A stretch of 64,000 nt of DNA, taken from positions 620,001 to 684,000 of the forward strand of contig QFQS01000001.1 of NCBI GenBank assembly GCA_003243455.1, given 5' to 3'. Position numbers and translations under genes: made by a program. Numbering within the stretch: position 1 is the stretch's first letter; every line of letters starts with the position of its first letter. The notes beneath the pieces were generated by a model. It had not been told where the DNA came from. It saw only the letters and a program-made list of their open reading frames with translations, and ran no database searches. Shown one piece after another: positions 25,454-33,933 of this stretch. The stretch is from Cereibacter sphaeroides (lineage in GTDB: Bacteria > Pseudomonadota > Alphaproteobacteria > Rhodobacterales > Rhodobacteraceae).

Positions 25454-26491
25454 TCAGGTCAGCGCCGCGTGCAGGATCAGCCCGCCCACGATCAGCACAT
25501 AGACCGATCCCACCACCGCAAGCGTCGGGTAATCAGGGTGGCGCAGCACATGCCCCTTTTCGCTGTGGCGACGATCCCGCAACGCTACGATGGCAAGCAC
25601 CACGATCAGGCCCAGCGTGACCAGATGGATCATCGTCACCAGCGTGATCTGGTCCGTATCGCCGATCACCAGATCGGCCGACCGCATGTTGACCAGCACG
25701 GCGAACAGCACACCAACCAGCAGGCCCAGCTTGCCGCCGAAGGCCGACTTGTCGTTGGGGTCATAAAAGAACGACAGAAGCGCGATGAAGACCCCGGCAT
25801 AGACCCCCGCCGTCAGCTTCAGGAAGGTCAGCACCTGCTGCCGTTCCAGCGAGAACGACACATCCATCCGGGCAAACCGCGCGTTCTCGGCGCCCGGCAT
25901 TCCGTAGGTCGACTCCTCTTCGCTGACCGCCGTTGTCAGCACGATATCGGACACCTGCCATTCCGTCAGGCGGCCCCGGATATCCGGCGTCAGGAAGGAC
26001 TCCGTCGTATCGGGCTCGAACACCATGCGGTTTGCACCATAACGGTTTTCGTCAATCGGGATGACTATCAGCTGATGGTCAAAGGGATACTGCCGCATGT
26101 TCCAGTTATAACGGAACGTGCCCTGAACCCTGCGGGCAGCGTAGTAGCCCTCGGTCCCCGCATCCTCCGTGCCGATCTGCCCCATGTTCAGACCCGCCGC
26201 AGCGGTCGGAAAGCTGATCGTCTCAAGCGGGGTCAGGCCCGGCTGGGGACAAACGCTCCAGACCCAGATCACAGCGCCGAAGGTATCGCGCGCCATGTCG
26301 AGTTCATACAAATCCTCGACATTCACCCCGACACGGCAGGTCACGGGGGCTGCGCCAGTGGCCTGGGCCTGCGTCTGCTGCACCACAAGCGCAGACAGCA
26401 GAGCCGCCATCACGGCAAGAAACCCCCGAAGCCCAATCGCCCGGAATCGCCGCGCCAGAAATCCAAAGATCATACGAACCATGCAGCCCAT
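25454..26491 (-). CDS. Putative pentameric ligand-gated ion channel-like membrane protein
   Basis: An N-terminal hydrophobic signal is followed by a beta-rich extracytoplasmic domain and four membrane helices (starting near LTFLKLTAGVYAGVFIALL, GGKLGLLVGVLFAVLV, ITLVTMIHLVTLGLIVVL, LAVVGSVYVLIVGGLIL). RYNWNMRQYPFDHQLIVIPI resembles the Pro-Phe-Asp Cys-loop region of prokaryotic pentameric channels such as GLIC. That topology and motif are what the call rests on. The start is uncertain (ATG 26491, 26482, 26473 or the frame start 26557). Confidence 0.55.
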   Translation of the reverse strand: MGCMVRMIFGFLARRFRAIGLRGFLAVMAALLSALVVQQTQAQATGAAPVTCRVGVNVEDLYELDMARDTFGAVIWVWSVCPQPGLTPLETISFPTAAAGLNMGQIGTEDAGTEGYYAARRVQGTFRYNWNMRQYPFDHQLIVIPIDENRYGANRMVFEPDTTESFLTPDIRGRLTEWQVSDIVLTTAVSEEESTYGMPGAENARFARMDVSFSLERQQVLTFLKLTAGVYAGVFIALLSFFYDPNDKSAFGGKLGLLVGVLFAVLVNMRSADLVIGDTDQITLVTMIHLVTLGLIVVLAIVALRDRRHSEKGHVLRHPDYPTLAVVGSVYVLIVGGLILHAALT

Positions 26492-26670
26492 CAAAGGTCC
26501 GTTGAAAACTGCTAGACGATGTAGGAAATCGGGGCGTCGATCAAGCGTCGCGGGCAAGCAGCATGCCGCCCCCGCTTACTGGCGGCGAAGTTCCTGAATG
26601 CTTCCGCTCGGTTCCAACGATCATTTTGCTGCTTGTGCCCAGGCTTTTACCTTCTGCTGGCTTCTTCGGC

Positions 26671-27783
26671 CTAAGCCGATTTCGCGTAGCCACCGTTGTA
26701 GGCTTCACTCTTTCTGCGGACCTGAGAATGCTCGACGATCCGGTCGCGTGCTATGCCCCTGAACTCATCAATTGATGAATAGCCCTTGCGCTCCAGGTAA
26801 TCGCCCAGATCGTCTTTCAGTTCCTGAATAAGCTTCACGCCAATGCCGCCGCTGCCTTTTTCTTCCATAGCGGCGGTGCAGACCTGCAAGTTGCCGGCCC
26901 CATGCGCGATGAAGTTAAAAGCCTCGCGGAAACCTCTTATTCCGCCGATGCCGGAAATTGCCTTGTCCGGGAAGGCGCGCGAAATATCCGACACGCGTTG
27001 CAACGCCTGATGCAGAATGGCCAACCCGCCCAACCCGCCAGAGGTGACAACCCCGTCAACCTCGACCTCGAATTTCAGGGTTTCGGGGTCCATCAGCGGC
27101 AAGGACGGAAACGTATTGCAAAGCGATATCGACGCTGCACCCGCCGCATAGGCGGCGGTGGCGGCATCGACAAGGGTAGATGTCGCCGGCGTCAGTTTGA
27201 CCCAGATCGGAACGCTGACCGCGCCGGTCACGGCCTGCAGGATTGACCGGATAATGTCCTCATCGTTGGCGATGTTCGCCCCCATGTCCTTACGGTCCAT
27301 GTGCGGGCACGACAGGTTCAGCTCAAGCGCATCGCTTCCCGCATTCACACAGGCGATTGCAAGTTTGCGCCAGTTGTTCATCTCCTCCTCATTGCCGGCG
27401 CCCGCCATGATCGAGGCGATAAGCATCCGGTCCGGGTATCTGCTCTTGATTTCTTCCAGATCGGGAAGCCACAGATCAATCGGCTGATCCGAGATCAACT
27501 CCCAGTTCCAGGAAGAATGAGAAACCGTATCCGGCCGCTTCATGCGCGAAACATAAGGTTTCGTCTCGCTTACGCGCTGAAAGATCGTCTTGGGCCCGGC
27601 CACGTTCTCTACCGGGTGCAGGCCGATCGTCTTGGTGACGACACCACCCCAGCCAGCCTCAAAGGCCCGCATGATCTTGTCTTTGCTTTCCGTCGGCGGC
27701 GCAGAGGCCAGCACGAAGGGATTGACGAACTCCAGACCCGTAAAGCGCGTAGCAAGTGTGTTTTTCACAGCAGACCCAGCCAT
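26671..27783 (-). CDS. PreA/dihydroorotate dehydrogenase-like flavoprotein lacking the ferredoxin domain
   Basis: FMN-binding TIM-barrel protein of about 370 residues, similar to the catalytic half of NAD-dependent dihydropyrimidine dehydrogenase PreA (LATRFTGLEFVNPFVLASAPPT; LNLSCPHMDRKDMGANIAN; GIGGIRGFREAFNFI). Two departures from PreA: no C-terminal 2x[4Fe-4S] ferredoxin domain, and the loop after NLSCPH reads GANIAN where PreA/DPD have the catalytic Cys (LACG). No preT partner is adjacent. The reaction may therefore differ. Start is uncertain: ATG 27783, GTG 27768 or TTG 27798. Confidence 0.7.
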   Translation of the reverse strand: MAGSAVKNTLATRFTGLEFVNPFVLASAPPTESKDKIMRAFEAGWGGVVTKTIGLHPVENVAGPKTIFQRVSETKPYVSRMKRPDTVSHSSWNWELISDQPIDLWLPDLEEIKSRYPDRMLIASIMAGAGNEEEMNNWRKLAIACVNAGSDALELNLSCPHMDRKDMGANIANDEDIIRSILQAVTGAVSVPIWVKLTPATSTLVDAATAAYAAGAASISLCNTFPSLPLMDPETLKFEVEVDGVVTSGGLGGLAILHQALQRVSDISRAFPDKAISGIGGIRGFREAFNFIAHGAGNLQVCTAAMEEKGSGGIGVKLIQELKDDLGDYLERKGYSSIDEFRGIARDRIVEHSQVRRKSEAYNGGYAKSA

Positions 27784-27798
27784 CGTTGCAGGCTGCAA

Positions 27799-28165
27799 GC
27801 GTCAGCTTGCCGTCTTGAAAAGTCAACATTTTCTGCGGATCGCGCGACAGGCGGCTGCGAAGCGCCGTGGAGCGTGAAGCCCGTTGGTCAAAACACGGGC
27901 GATTGAAGACAGCGAAGGAAAATGTGCGGTGCTTGGGATCGATGCAGATGCCAGGCTCGATTGCGGTTATCGAAAAGCCGGACAAACGTTAAGGTCGGTT
28001 TCCCGCCCATGGATGGCGTTGGGGATAGTTGCTGCAGCATGCCTGCCCGGTCCTGCTGGAACTCGGCCAGCAAATGCGCAGGTTAATAAATCTTTCCAGA
28101 TGGTTAGCGCGGAAAACAAGACCTTTTACAAGCAATGACTTATTGACCCTTACAAGCGTGCAATG
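27799..28165. other. Intergenic stretch, no gene seen
   Basis: About 367 bp between two minus-strand genes. It contains no ORF with coding character, no tRNA and no clear hairpin terminator. It presumably holds the promoter of the PreA-like gene. Local AT content rises around 28080-28140. Confidence 0.6.
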
Positions 28166-29344
28166 TCACGCCACCTGCCCCGCCGCCCAGCCCGAGGACC
28201 AGGCCCACTGGAAATTATACCCGCCCAGCCAGCCGGTCACGTCCACCACCTCGCCCACGAAATACAGCCCCGGCACGGCTTTCGCCTCCATCGTCCGGGC
28301 ATCCAGGTCGTCCGTCTCGACCCCGCCCAGCGTTACCTCCGCCGTCCGGTAACCCTCTGTTCCGACCGGCTTCAGCCGCCAGCGATGCACCCGGTCGGCC
28401 AGCCCCTCAATTGCCCCGTTCGACAGCCCAGCCACCGTCTCCGAAACGCCCGCCTCCGCCTCGATCACCCGCGCCAGCCTTTCGGGAACGACCCGACCCA
28501 GCACCGTCCTGACCGCCAGCTTCCCCTCGCCCCCCCGCGCTGCTCGCAGCACCGCGCCCGCATCCTGCCCGCGCGCCAGATCTACCGTGATCTCTTGCCC
28601 CTCACGCCAGTAGCTCGACGCCTGCAGGATCGCCGGACCCGACAGCCCCCGATGGGTGAACAGCACCGCCTCGTCGAACCCCGCCCGCCCCGCCGTGACC
28701 CGCCCCTCAACGGCCACGCCCGCCAGCCCTTTCATCCGCTCCAGTTCCGTGCCACCAAAGGTCAGCGGCACCAGCCCTGCCCTTGTCTCCGTGACACGCA
28801 GCCCGAAACTCTCTGCCAGCCGGTAGCCATACCCGGACGCCCCCATCTTCGGGATCGACTTCCCGCCGGTCGCGACAACGACCGCGTCCGCCGCAATCTG
28901 CCCGCGAGAGGTCTCGACCACGAACGCCGCACCCTGTCGTCGCACCTCGCCCGGCTCGCATCCCAGCCACAGCGCGACGCCCGACCGCTCCATATCCCGG
29001 CGCAGCATTGCAATCACCTGCGTCGCCGACCCGTCGCAGAACAATTGCCCCAGCGTCTTTTCATGCCAGGCTATCCCCGCCTCATCCACCCGCGCGATGA
29101 AATCCCACTGCGTGAACCGCTTCAGCGCCGACAGCGCGAAGCGCGGATTCCGCCCCAGAAACCGCTCCGGTGCGATCCCGAGGTTGGTGAAATTGCACCG
29201 CCCCCCGCCCGAGATCCGGATCTTTTCCCCCGGCGCCGCAGCATGGTCGACGACCAGCACCCGCCGCCCGCGCCGCCCCGCCTCTGCCGCGCAGATCATG
29301 CCGGCAGCCCCGGCCCCAAGGACCACCACATCCCACTGTTCCAT
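28166..29344 (-). CDS. BaiN/HI0933-like FAD-dependent oxidoreductase
   Basis: Flavoprotein of 392 residues. The FAD-binding motif is VVVLGAGAAGMICAAEAGRR, the family signature GEKIRISGGGRCNFTN follows, and the C-terminal return motif is GLYFVGEVVDVTGWLGGYNF. ATG 29344 (MEQWDVVVLGAG) with AAGGCG upstream is preferred over the extended frame. Members are often annotated as aminoacetone or bile-acid-related oxidoreductases; the natural substrate of most is unknown. Confidence 0.88.
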   Translation of the reverse strand: MEQWDVVVLGAGAAGMICAAEAGRRGRRVLVVDHAAAPGEKIRISGGGRCNFTNLGIAPERFLGRNPRFALSALKRFTQWDFIARVDEAGIAWHEKTLGQLFCDGSATQVIAMLRRDMERSGVALWLGCEPGEVRRQGAAFVVETSRGQIAADAVVVATGGKSIPKMGASGYGYRLAESFGLRVTETRAGLVPLTFGGTELERMKGLAGVAVEGRVTAGRAGFDEAVLFTHRGLSGPAILQASSYWREGQEITVDLARGQDAGAVLRAARGGEGKLAVRTVLGRVVPERLARVIEAEAGVSETVAGLSNGAIEGLADRVHRWRLKPVGTEGYRTAEVTLGGVETDDLDARTMEAKAVPGLYFVGEVVDVTGWLGGYNFQWAWSSGWAAGQVA

Positions 29345-29444
29345 GAGCGCCTTGGTAGCCGCAGCCCGCCCGCGCAACAACCTCCAAGCACCTTCGTTTT
29401 GCCTCTTGCGGCCCCCAGACCCCTTCGCTAAATACCCCACGAGT

Positions 29445-29502
<58 letters not shown>

Positions 29503-29519
<17 letters not shown>

Positions 29520-29612
29520 ACTCACCTGATCGCCGATGTTTCGATAGACCTAAAGGCCTTTTGGGTCAGGTCTGTAGCGAGCGGTGGGGGGAAGTGCCCC
29601 ATGGGCTGCCCC
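29503..29612. repeat. Left attachment-site repeat (attL-like) at the tRNA-Gln 3' end
   Basis: The 39 bases 29503-29541, from the tRNA T-arm through CCA and flank, are repeated exactly at 36460-36498. Weaker similarity (roughly three bases in four by eye) continues for about 70 bp to near 29612. Position at a tRNA 3' end beside an integrase fragment is the classic arrangement of an integrated island. Confidence 0.85.
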
Positions 29613-29636
29613 CAGCGTTGAGGCAAGATCGGCCAG

Positions 29637-30152
29637 TCAACCAAGAAGCTTCCTAGCTAGGCCGAAGCCTTTCCGATGGATCGACCGCGTATCATTCCGG
29701 CCTAGCTTGGCGACCCGACGCACGAACGAGACCGCGTCATCCCGCGTGACTTGCCCGATCTGCCGCGTTCCAAACGCCGAGACGAACAGCCCTATCGAGA
29801 ACTTCATGCTCTTGAATCCTCCCCACTGAAGTTCATTCGATCGACGGTTGAGATATTCCCGAGCAAGCGGACCAACCTGCTCGCGACCCATGATGACCAC
29901 GGAACTGAAGACGGCTGGCGTCACGAGCACCGTCTGCGGCTTCTCGACGGCCTCGCCCGACCGCGCCTTGGCCACTACCTCCTCGTACTTGGCGTTGACC
30001 TCCACGGCCCGTGCCGTGGCCACGCGGGCATCCCCGGTCTTCAGGGACTGCTTCAGGGCATGACCGAGAACGCCCTGCAGCTCGATCGGGTAGTTTCGTC
30101 GGTAGAGCCACGTCTGCTGCTTCAGGTAGGCGTATTGGATACGTACGGACAT
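29637..30152 (-). pseudogene. Truncated tyrosine-recombinase integrase
   Basis: 171 residues resembling the N-terminal arm-binding region of phage-type integrases: MSVRIQYAYLKQQTWLYRRN, then LKTGDARVATARAVEVNAKYEE. It ends just after GLARKLLG at about the junction to the catalytic domain; no R-H-R-Y catalytic region is found between its stop and the tRNA. AAGGAGGA gives a good ribosome binding site. It should be inactive for recombination, leaving the island immobile unless complemented. Confidence 0.75.
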
Positions 30153-30221
30153 GCGTCCTCCTTCCGGGGCATTCGCCCCAGCTGCTGTGTTGATTGCGAT
30201 TTCTCGATTTCGGTCTTCGGC

Positions 30222-30431
30222 CTAGTTGTTCTGGTGAGTTCCCAGCCGAGGCAGAACCCGAAGAACCTGCTCAAATTCCGGCTCGCCGTATTCCTCGGCC
30301 AGCGGCCCGGTCAGCGCAAAGCCGGTTATGCAGTCGTCCAGCACGTCATCGACCTGAAACTGGTGCTCCGGCACGTCGTCGAAGGCGGCTATGACCACGG
30401 TATCGCCGGGGCGGATATCCTCGGGGTTCAT
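30222..30431 (-). CDS. Small acidic protein, hypothetical
   Basis: 69 residues from ATG 30431 (MNPEDIRPGDTVVIAAFDDV...). The start RPGDTVVIAAFDD resembles small beta-barrel phage or plasmid proteins, but I do not recognise the family. The ATG overlaps by ATGA the stop of the small membrane protein frame upstream, suggesting translational coupling. The longer fused frame to 30584 is thought to result from an extra T in a T7 run. Confidence 0.45.
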   Translation of the reverse strand: MNPEDIRPGDTVVIAAFDDVPEHQFQVDDVLDDCITGFALTGPLAEEYGEPEFEQVLRVLPRLGTHQNN

Positions 30432-30584
30432 GAGAGCACCCAAAAGGCAATCCCGCCGATGGTAGTCAAAACCCAGACCACCGGCTCGATCTGGGAGATC
30501 AGAAGGATGAGGCCGGTCACGAGCAGCTTCTTGGGCAACAAAAAAAGCCCCGGCCGCGAGGCCAAGGGCTGCTAAGGTAGACAT
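30428..30584 (-). pseudogene. Small membrane protein with a one-base slip in a T7 run
   Basis: AGGAG seven bases before ATG 30584 opens MSTLAALGLAAGAFF. After seven Ts the +1 frame encodes LLPKKLLVTGLILLISQIEP, a second hydrophobic segment and a stop at 30428-30430, giving a plausible peptide of about 50 residues with two membrane segments. With six Ts the two parts would be one gene. Alternatives: ribosomal slippage, a sequencing error, or no gene, since a terminator-like hairpin overlaps the 5' part. Confidence 0.45.
30540..30570 (-). terminator. Intrinsic-terminator-like hairpin inside the small membrane ORF
   Basis: On the minus strand AGCCC-TT-GGCC, loop TCGC, GGCC-G-GGGCT, then seven Ts. 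Shape and T-run are those of an intrinsic terminator for the membrane protein gene at 30711-31232, but it coincides with codons 5-17 of the small ORF. Confidence 0.6.
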
Positions 30585-30710
30585 GGTTTGCTCCTATATC
30601 GGTTCTTTATTTAGATACAGGAGAAGGCTCGGTTTGGATGGCGCGGCCTAGTCCACGTTGGACCAAACCAAAATGAAGACCGTCTGTCAGGTTTTCCCGT
30701 CGGCTTACGT

Positions 30711-31232
30711 TCACCCAGCCTCCGGGCGTTGGAAGAGGATGGCTTCGATCCGGTTGGGACCGATGGCGCGTGCGACGATCTTAAATGTGAAGAACGGCAG
30801 AAGAGTCACGAACAGTATCAGCGCAACCACGAAGACTCCAAGGACACCGCCACCTCCAATCGCGGGCATACCTGCGGACGTGCTCTCGCTCCGAAAGAAC
30901 CCGACGATGACCCGCTCCAGGCAATGCACGACCAGGAAAAGCGCTGTGCAGAAGGCCGCCTCAAAGAGGATCGTGAATATCTTGGGCCTGTTCGATAGCC
31001 AGCCTGACAGGTCCATGCCTTCCAAGACCAGCATGACTTTGGTAAAGACGAGGGCGTTTGCGACTGCAAACCCCTGGAAGACAATATGGAAGCCATGCTC
31101 GCGGTTGACGACGCTTTCATTCAGCACGAACAGGCCAAGGAGCGCCCAGAGGTAGAGGAACAGAATAAGCCCCAAGCGCAACTCGTCCTTCAGCCACTGC
31201 TTCCACGATTGCCGCTTTGCTGAGCCTTTCAT
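30711..31232 (-). CDS. Hypothetical four-helix membrane protein
   Basis: 173 residues from ATG 31232, which has GGAG six bases upstream. After a basic N-terminus (MKGSAKRQSWKQWLKDELR) there are four hydrophobic segments (LGLILFLYLWALLGLFVL; FAVANALVFTKVMLVLEG; IFTILFEAAFCTALFLVV; LGVFVVALILFVTLLPFF). I do not recognise the family. It overlaps the end of the carboxymuconolactone decarboxylase gene by 4 bp, so the two are coupled. Confidence 0.6.
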   Translation of the reverse strand: MKGSAKRQSWKQWLKDELRLGLILFLYLWALLGLFVLNESVVNREHGFHIVFQGFAVANALVFTKVMLVLEGMDLSGWLSNRPKIFTILFEAAFCTALFLVVHCLERVIVGFFRSESTSAGMPAIGGGGVLGVFVVALILFVTLLPFFTFKIVARAIGPNRIEAILFQRPEAG

Positions 31233-31981
31233 TTCCATCTCCAGTTCAAGCGCCAACCCCCGTGTCGCGCCAATTCCTCGGCGAGGATTGGGACACCCAG
31301 GTTGCAGGCGGCAATGCCTTGAGCGACGCAGATCTTCAGAACCTCCATGACCTCAGCCACGGTGGCGCCTGCTGCCAGGGCGTTATGGATATGCCGATGG
31401 GTCCCTGGCGCGTACATGTGGGTGAAGGACGCGTCGAAGGCGATGCTCAACAGCTCGGTTTCCTTGGCGGTGAAGACACCGCTGCCATAGATGGCCGCAC
31501 CCGTCGCCATGAACTGGTCCGTCCATTCCGGATCAAGCTGAAAGAATGGATCCCAGGCGGTATTCCACTGCCCGATCGCCTTCATCTTGTCGCAGGCGGG
31601 GGTTGCGACAGCGGGCTTGGATGCAGCCAGTGCATCGGCACCCGCCTCGCCGATCAGAACCGGCGCACCGAGGCTGCAGGAATGGATCGACATCACCGAG
31701 GCCATCTTGATGACGGTCAGCAACTCATCCTTCGTTGCACCGGCCGCAAGCGCCGCCCGGATGTGCAGGCGGGTGCCGTCGCGGTCCAGGTTGGTGCAGG
31801 CGACACAAACGGCCAGCGAGACCAGCTCGACCAGCCGTCGGGGCAGCACGTCGCTGCTCCAGGGGTTCGTGCTCATCGCGCGACAGGCTTCGGCCCAGTT
31901 CGGGTCCCATTGGCCAAGCTGATCCAGAACACCCTCTGCCCAGGGTCCGGTCGACATGGGATTTTCGGTTGAAGAACTCAT
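31229..31981 (-). CDS. Carboxymuconolactone decarboxylase family protein, two domains
   Basis: 250 residues with two tandem CMD/AhpD-fold units: LVELVSLAVCVACTNLDRDG...AALAAGATKDELLTVI and LLSIAFDASFTHMYAPGTHR...ALAAGATVAEVMEVL. Such proteins act as decarboxylases, lactonases or peroxidase-like enzymes. The second unit lacks Cys at the equivalent position. ATG 31981 has GGAG upstream; the longer open frame extends through the VOC gene and is rejected. It sits in a row with VOC and BKACE genes on the island. Confidence 0.82.
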   Translation of the reverse strand: MSSSTENPMSTGPWAEGVLDQLGQWDPNWAEACRAMSTNPWSSDVLPRRLVELVSLAVCVACTNLDRDGTRLHIRAALAAGATKDELLTVIKMASVMSIHSCSLGAPVLIGEAGADALAASKPAVATPACDKMKAIGQWNTAWDPFFQLDPEWTDQFMATGAAIYGSGVFTAKETELLSIAFDASFTHMYAPGTHRHIHNALAAGATVAEVMEVLKICVAQGIAACNLGVPILAEELARHGGWRLNWRWK

Positions 31982-32036
31982 CGACGTTCGCTCCGCTAGC
32001 TTTCCGGGAAGGCCTCGTTGCATGTCGCGGGCTGGT

Positions 32037-32426
32037 TCAGTCCGGGTCGGGATGGGGGAATGCCAGGCTGTCCGGCTGCCAGATTGCGAATACGTTGCCT
32101 GCGGGGTCGGCAAGAACGGCGACCCATGCCGTCCGGGGCACCGCCGTCTTGGGCCTGACCACCCTGGCGCCCATCTGCTCGGCGGCGGCAATCGCCTCAT
32201 CAACGGACTCGACGTCCACGAATTGCAGCCAGCCTCCGGTGTCCGCACGGGGGCGGTAGGTCAGCCCGCCGTCGACACGGCTTTTGTCAGCCGGATCCTG
32301 ATGGATGCGCCAATACTGCAGGCCCTCCACCCGCTCCATCCCCCAGCCGAAGAGCGCGGCGTAAAATTCTGCAAGCTTTTCCGGGTCGTCGCCGTAAATT
32401 TCGAAATGAGTTGTTTTGCCAGCCAC
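32037..32426 (-). CDS. VOC (glyoxalase/bleomycin-resistance fold) family protein
   Basis: 129-residue vicinal-oxygen-chelate fold protein: HFEIYGDDPEKLAEFYAALF at the start and VAVLADPAGNVFAIWQPD at the end, with the metal ligands expected at His in THFEI and Glu/Asp nearby. GTG 32426 has AAGGA upstream; the frame is open further but without signals. Likely a dioxygenase, isomerase or lyase partner in the neighbouring catabolic group; exact reaction unknown. Confidence 0.82.
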   Translation of the reverse strand: MAGKTTHFEIYGDDPEKLAEFYAALFGWGMERVEGLQYWRIHQDPADKSRVDGGLTYRPRADTGGWLQFVDVESVDEAIAAAEQMGARVVRPKTAVPRTAWVAVLADPAGNVFAIWQPDSLAFPHPDPD

Positions 32427-32498
32427 GTCCAGTTTTCCTTCATTCGTTCTGAAATTGGCGGCCCGCGCCAAAGCGCAGGCCACCTTGAAACCGCCCGT

Positions 32499-33668
32499 TT
32501 ACTTCTTCGCGGCCATCATTGCTGCCTGCGCGGCCCGCACCGGCTCCGGCGCGATCATGCAGGCGGCGATCGGGTGCGAGTCACCGCCAAGCACGGCAGG
32601 CTTGATCTTTCCGTCGGTCGGCCAGGTCAGGAAGCCGGGGTTGAACGACGTCGGGTTGGGCGGCATGTCGTTCTTCTGTAGAGTCTCTTCGACGCTGTCG
32701 TACCAGACACCGACCTTCATGATCTCGCGGGCTTCCTTGGCAGTCGCGACCTTGCGGCCAAACTCGTTGGCAAGGCGCACCACGCCCTCGATCTGCTCGA
32801 CCGTGGTCTTGCGCTGACGGTTTGCGCCCCAGATGTTGTCCTCGTTACCAACCCGGATATGCTGACCCAGCACCATGGACATGGCTGAGATAGAGATCAG
32901 GCCCCTCATGCTGGACCAGAACGTGTTGACCGAACCCTGAGGAACGCGCTGCAGGAAGTTCATGAGGTCAAAGGGGTTGCGGCCAAGGGTGCCGCCGCCA
33001 TAGGCGCACAGCGCCATGTTCAGCGGGCCCATATAGACGCCTGCGCGGATCAGACGCTCGACGATCTCCCACTGGTGGACATGGGCAGGAACGAAGTACG
33101 GCTGGATGCCGTTCTTGCGAAGGCGCCGCAGATGCTCGACGTAGAAGGCGGGCGTCGAGTCCACGACCATGCCCGACCATGCCGCAAGCACCTCCGGGTC
33201 TTCCAGGTGAGTGCCTTTGACATCGTCCAGCGAGTTCATCGACATGATGTCCCACAGCGTCGTGCCGGTCGTCACCGTCACGAATTCCGGCTTGGGATCC
33301 AGTTCGGTCAGCATGTGACGCGTGTCGTAATCCAGCCATTTCGCCTTGGCGTCCGGAGTGTGCGGCGAGAACGAGATCGAACCGCCCACCTGGATGATCA
33401 TGTCAGGGACGGCTTCCTTGACGCGCTTCAACAGATAGTTGTAGTCGTCGAAGTTCGTCGAACCCATGCCGGTGGCTGGGTTGCGGACGTGGAAGTGCAG
33501 CACCCGCGCACCGGCGTTGTAGCAATCGACCGCTATCTGAACCTGCTCGTCCCAGGTGACCGCGATATCTGAGGCATCGCCCGGCAGCCACGCCGGTCCA
33601 TAGGGAGCCGCCGTGATGATCAGCGGTGCCATGTTCTCCGGCAGGATGGAGTCGTCTGTGTAATACAT
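32499..33668 (-). CDS. Beta-keto acid cleavage enzyme (BKACE, DUF849)
   Basis: Zinc-dependent enzyme that condenses a beta-keto acid with acetyl-CoA to release acetoacetate and a new acyl-CoA; 389 residues, somewhat longer than the usual 270-310. Zinc ligands are visible as the HxH in VLHFHVRNP and the HVH in FVPAHVHQWE. GNEDNIWGANRQRK supplies the usual substrate-site Glu/Asp. The family acts on 3-keto-5-aminohexanoate, dehydrocarnitine and related acids; the substrate here is open. Confidence 0.88.
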   Translation of the reverse strand: MYYTDDSILPENMAPLIITAAPYGPAWLPGDASDIAVTWDEQVQIAVDCYNAGARVLHFHVRNPATGMGSTNFDDYNYLLKRVKEAVPDMIIQVGGSISFSPHTPDAKAKWLDYDTRHMLTELDPKPEFVTVTTGTTLWDIMSMNSLDDVKGTHLEDPEVLAAWSGMVVDSTPAFYVEHLRRLRKNGIQPYFVPAHVHQWEIVERLIRAGVYMGPLNMALCAYGGGTLGRNPFDLMNFLQRVPQGSVNTFWSSMRGLISISAMSMVLGQHIRVGNEDNIWGANRQRKTTVEQIEGVVRLANEFGRKVATAKEAREIMKVGVWYDSVEETLQKNDMPPNPTSFNPGFLTWPTDGKIKPAVLGGDSHPIAACMIAPEPVRAAQAAMMAAKK

Positions 33669-33726
33669 TTCTTGATTTCCCTTGCTTCAGTAGTTGACTG
33701 GGTGTGGGCCAACGATCCGTTGGCCT

Positions 33727-33933
33727 TTAAGTCCTGATTTGGACGCCGGGTTTGCCGTTGGCCGCCTCCGCGAAGTGGTCGAATTTCGGACCGCAGGTGC
33801 AGGTGGCGCAATTCCCGCAAGGCACGGCGCGCGGCGATGGGATCACCGATTGGCTTGCGCCCGCGAATGGGACGATCATCGCTGCCAGCTCCAGGCTGTC
33901 ATGCCGAAGTTCGTGGTTCGGCACCTTGGTCAT
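33727..33933 (-). CDS. Small Cys-rich peptide
   Basis: 68 residues: a leader-like N-terminus (MTKVPNHELRHDSLELAAMI) and a tail with a cysteine cluster PCGNCATCTCGPKFDHF. AGGAGGA six bases before the ATG is one of the strongest ribosome binding sites in the window, which argues for a real gene. It overlaps the upstream 98-residue gene by ATGA. Metal binding or a precursor of a modified peptide are both conceivable; no modifying enzyme is evident nearby. I do not recognise the family. Confidence 0.6.
   Translation of the reverse strand: MTKVPNHELRHDSLELAAMIVPFAGASQSVIPSPRAVPCGNCATCTCGPKFDHFAEAANGKPGVQIRT

Noticed and set aside
27659..27985. 108-codon minus-strand ORF ahead of the PreA-like gene
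   Set aside because: Overlaps the PreA-like start in another frame and lacks a start signal or a recognisable domain.
30222..30584. 120-residue fused protein
   Set aside because: The fusion joins two different frames only because of one extra T; the second half has its own overlapping ATG.
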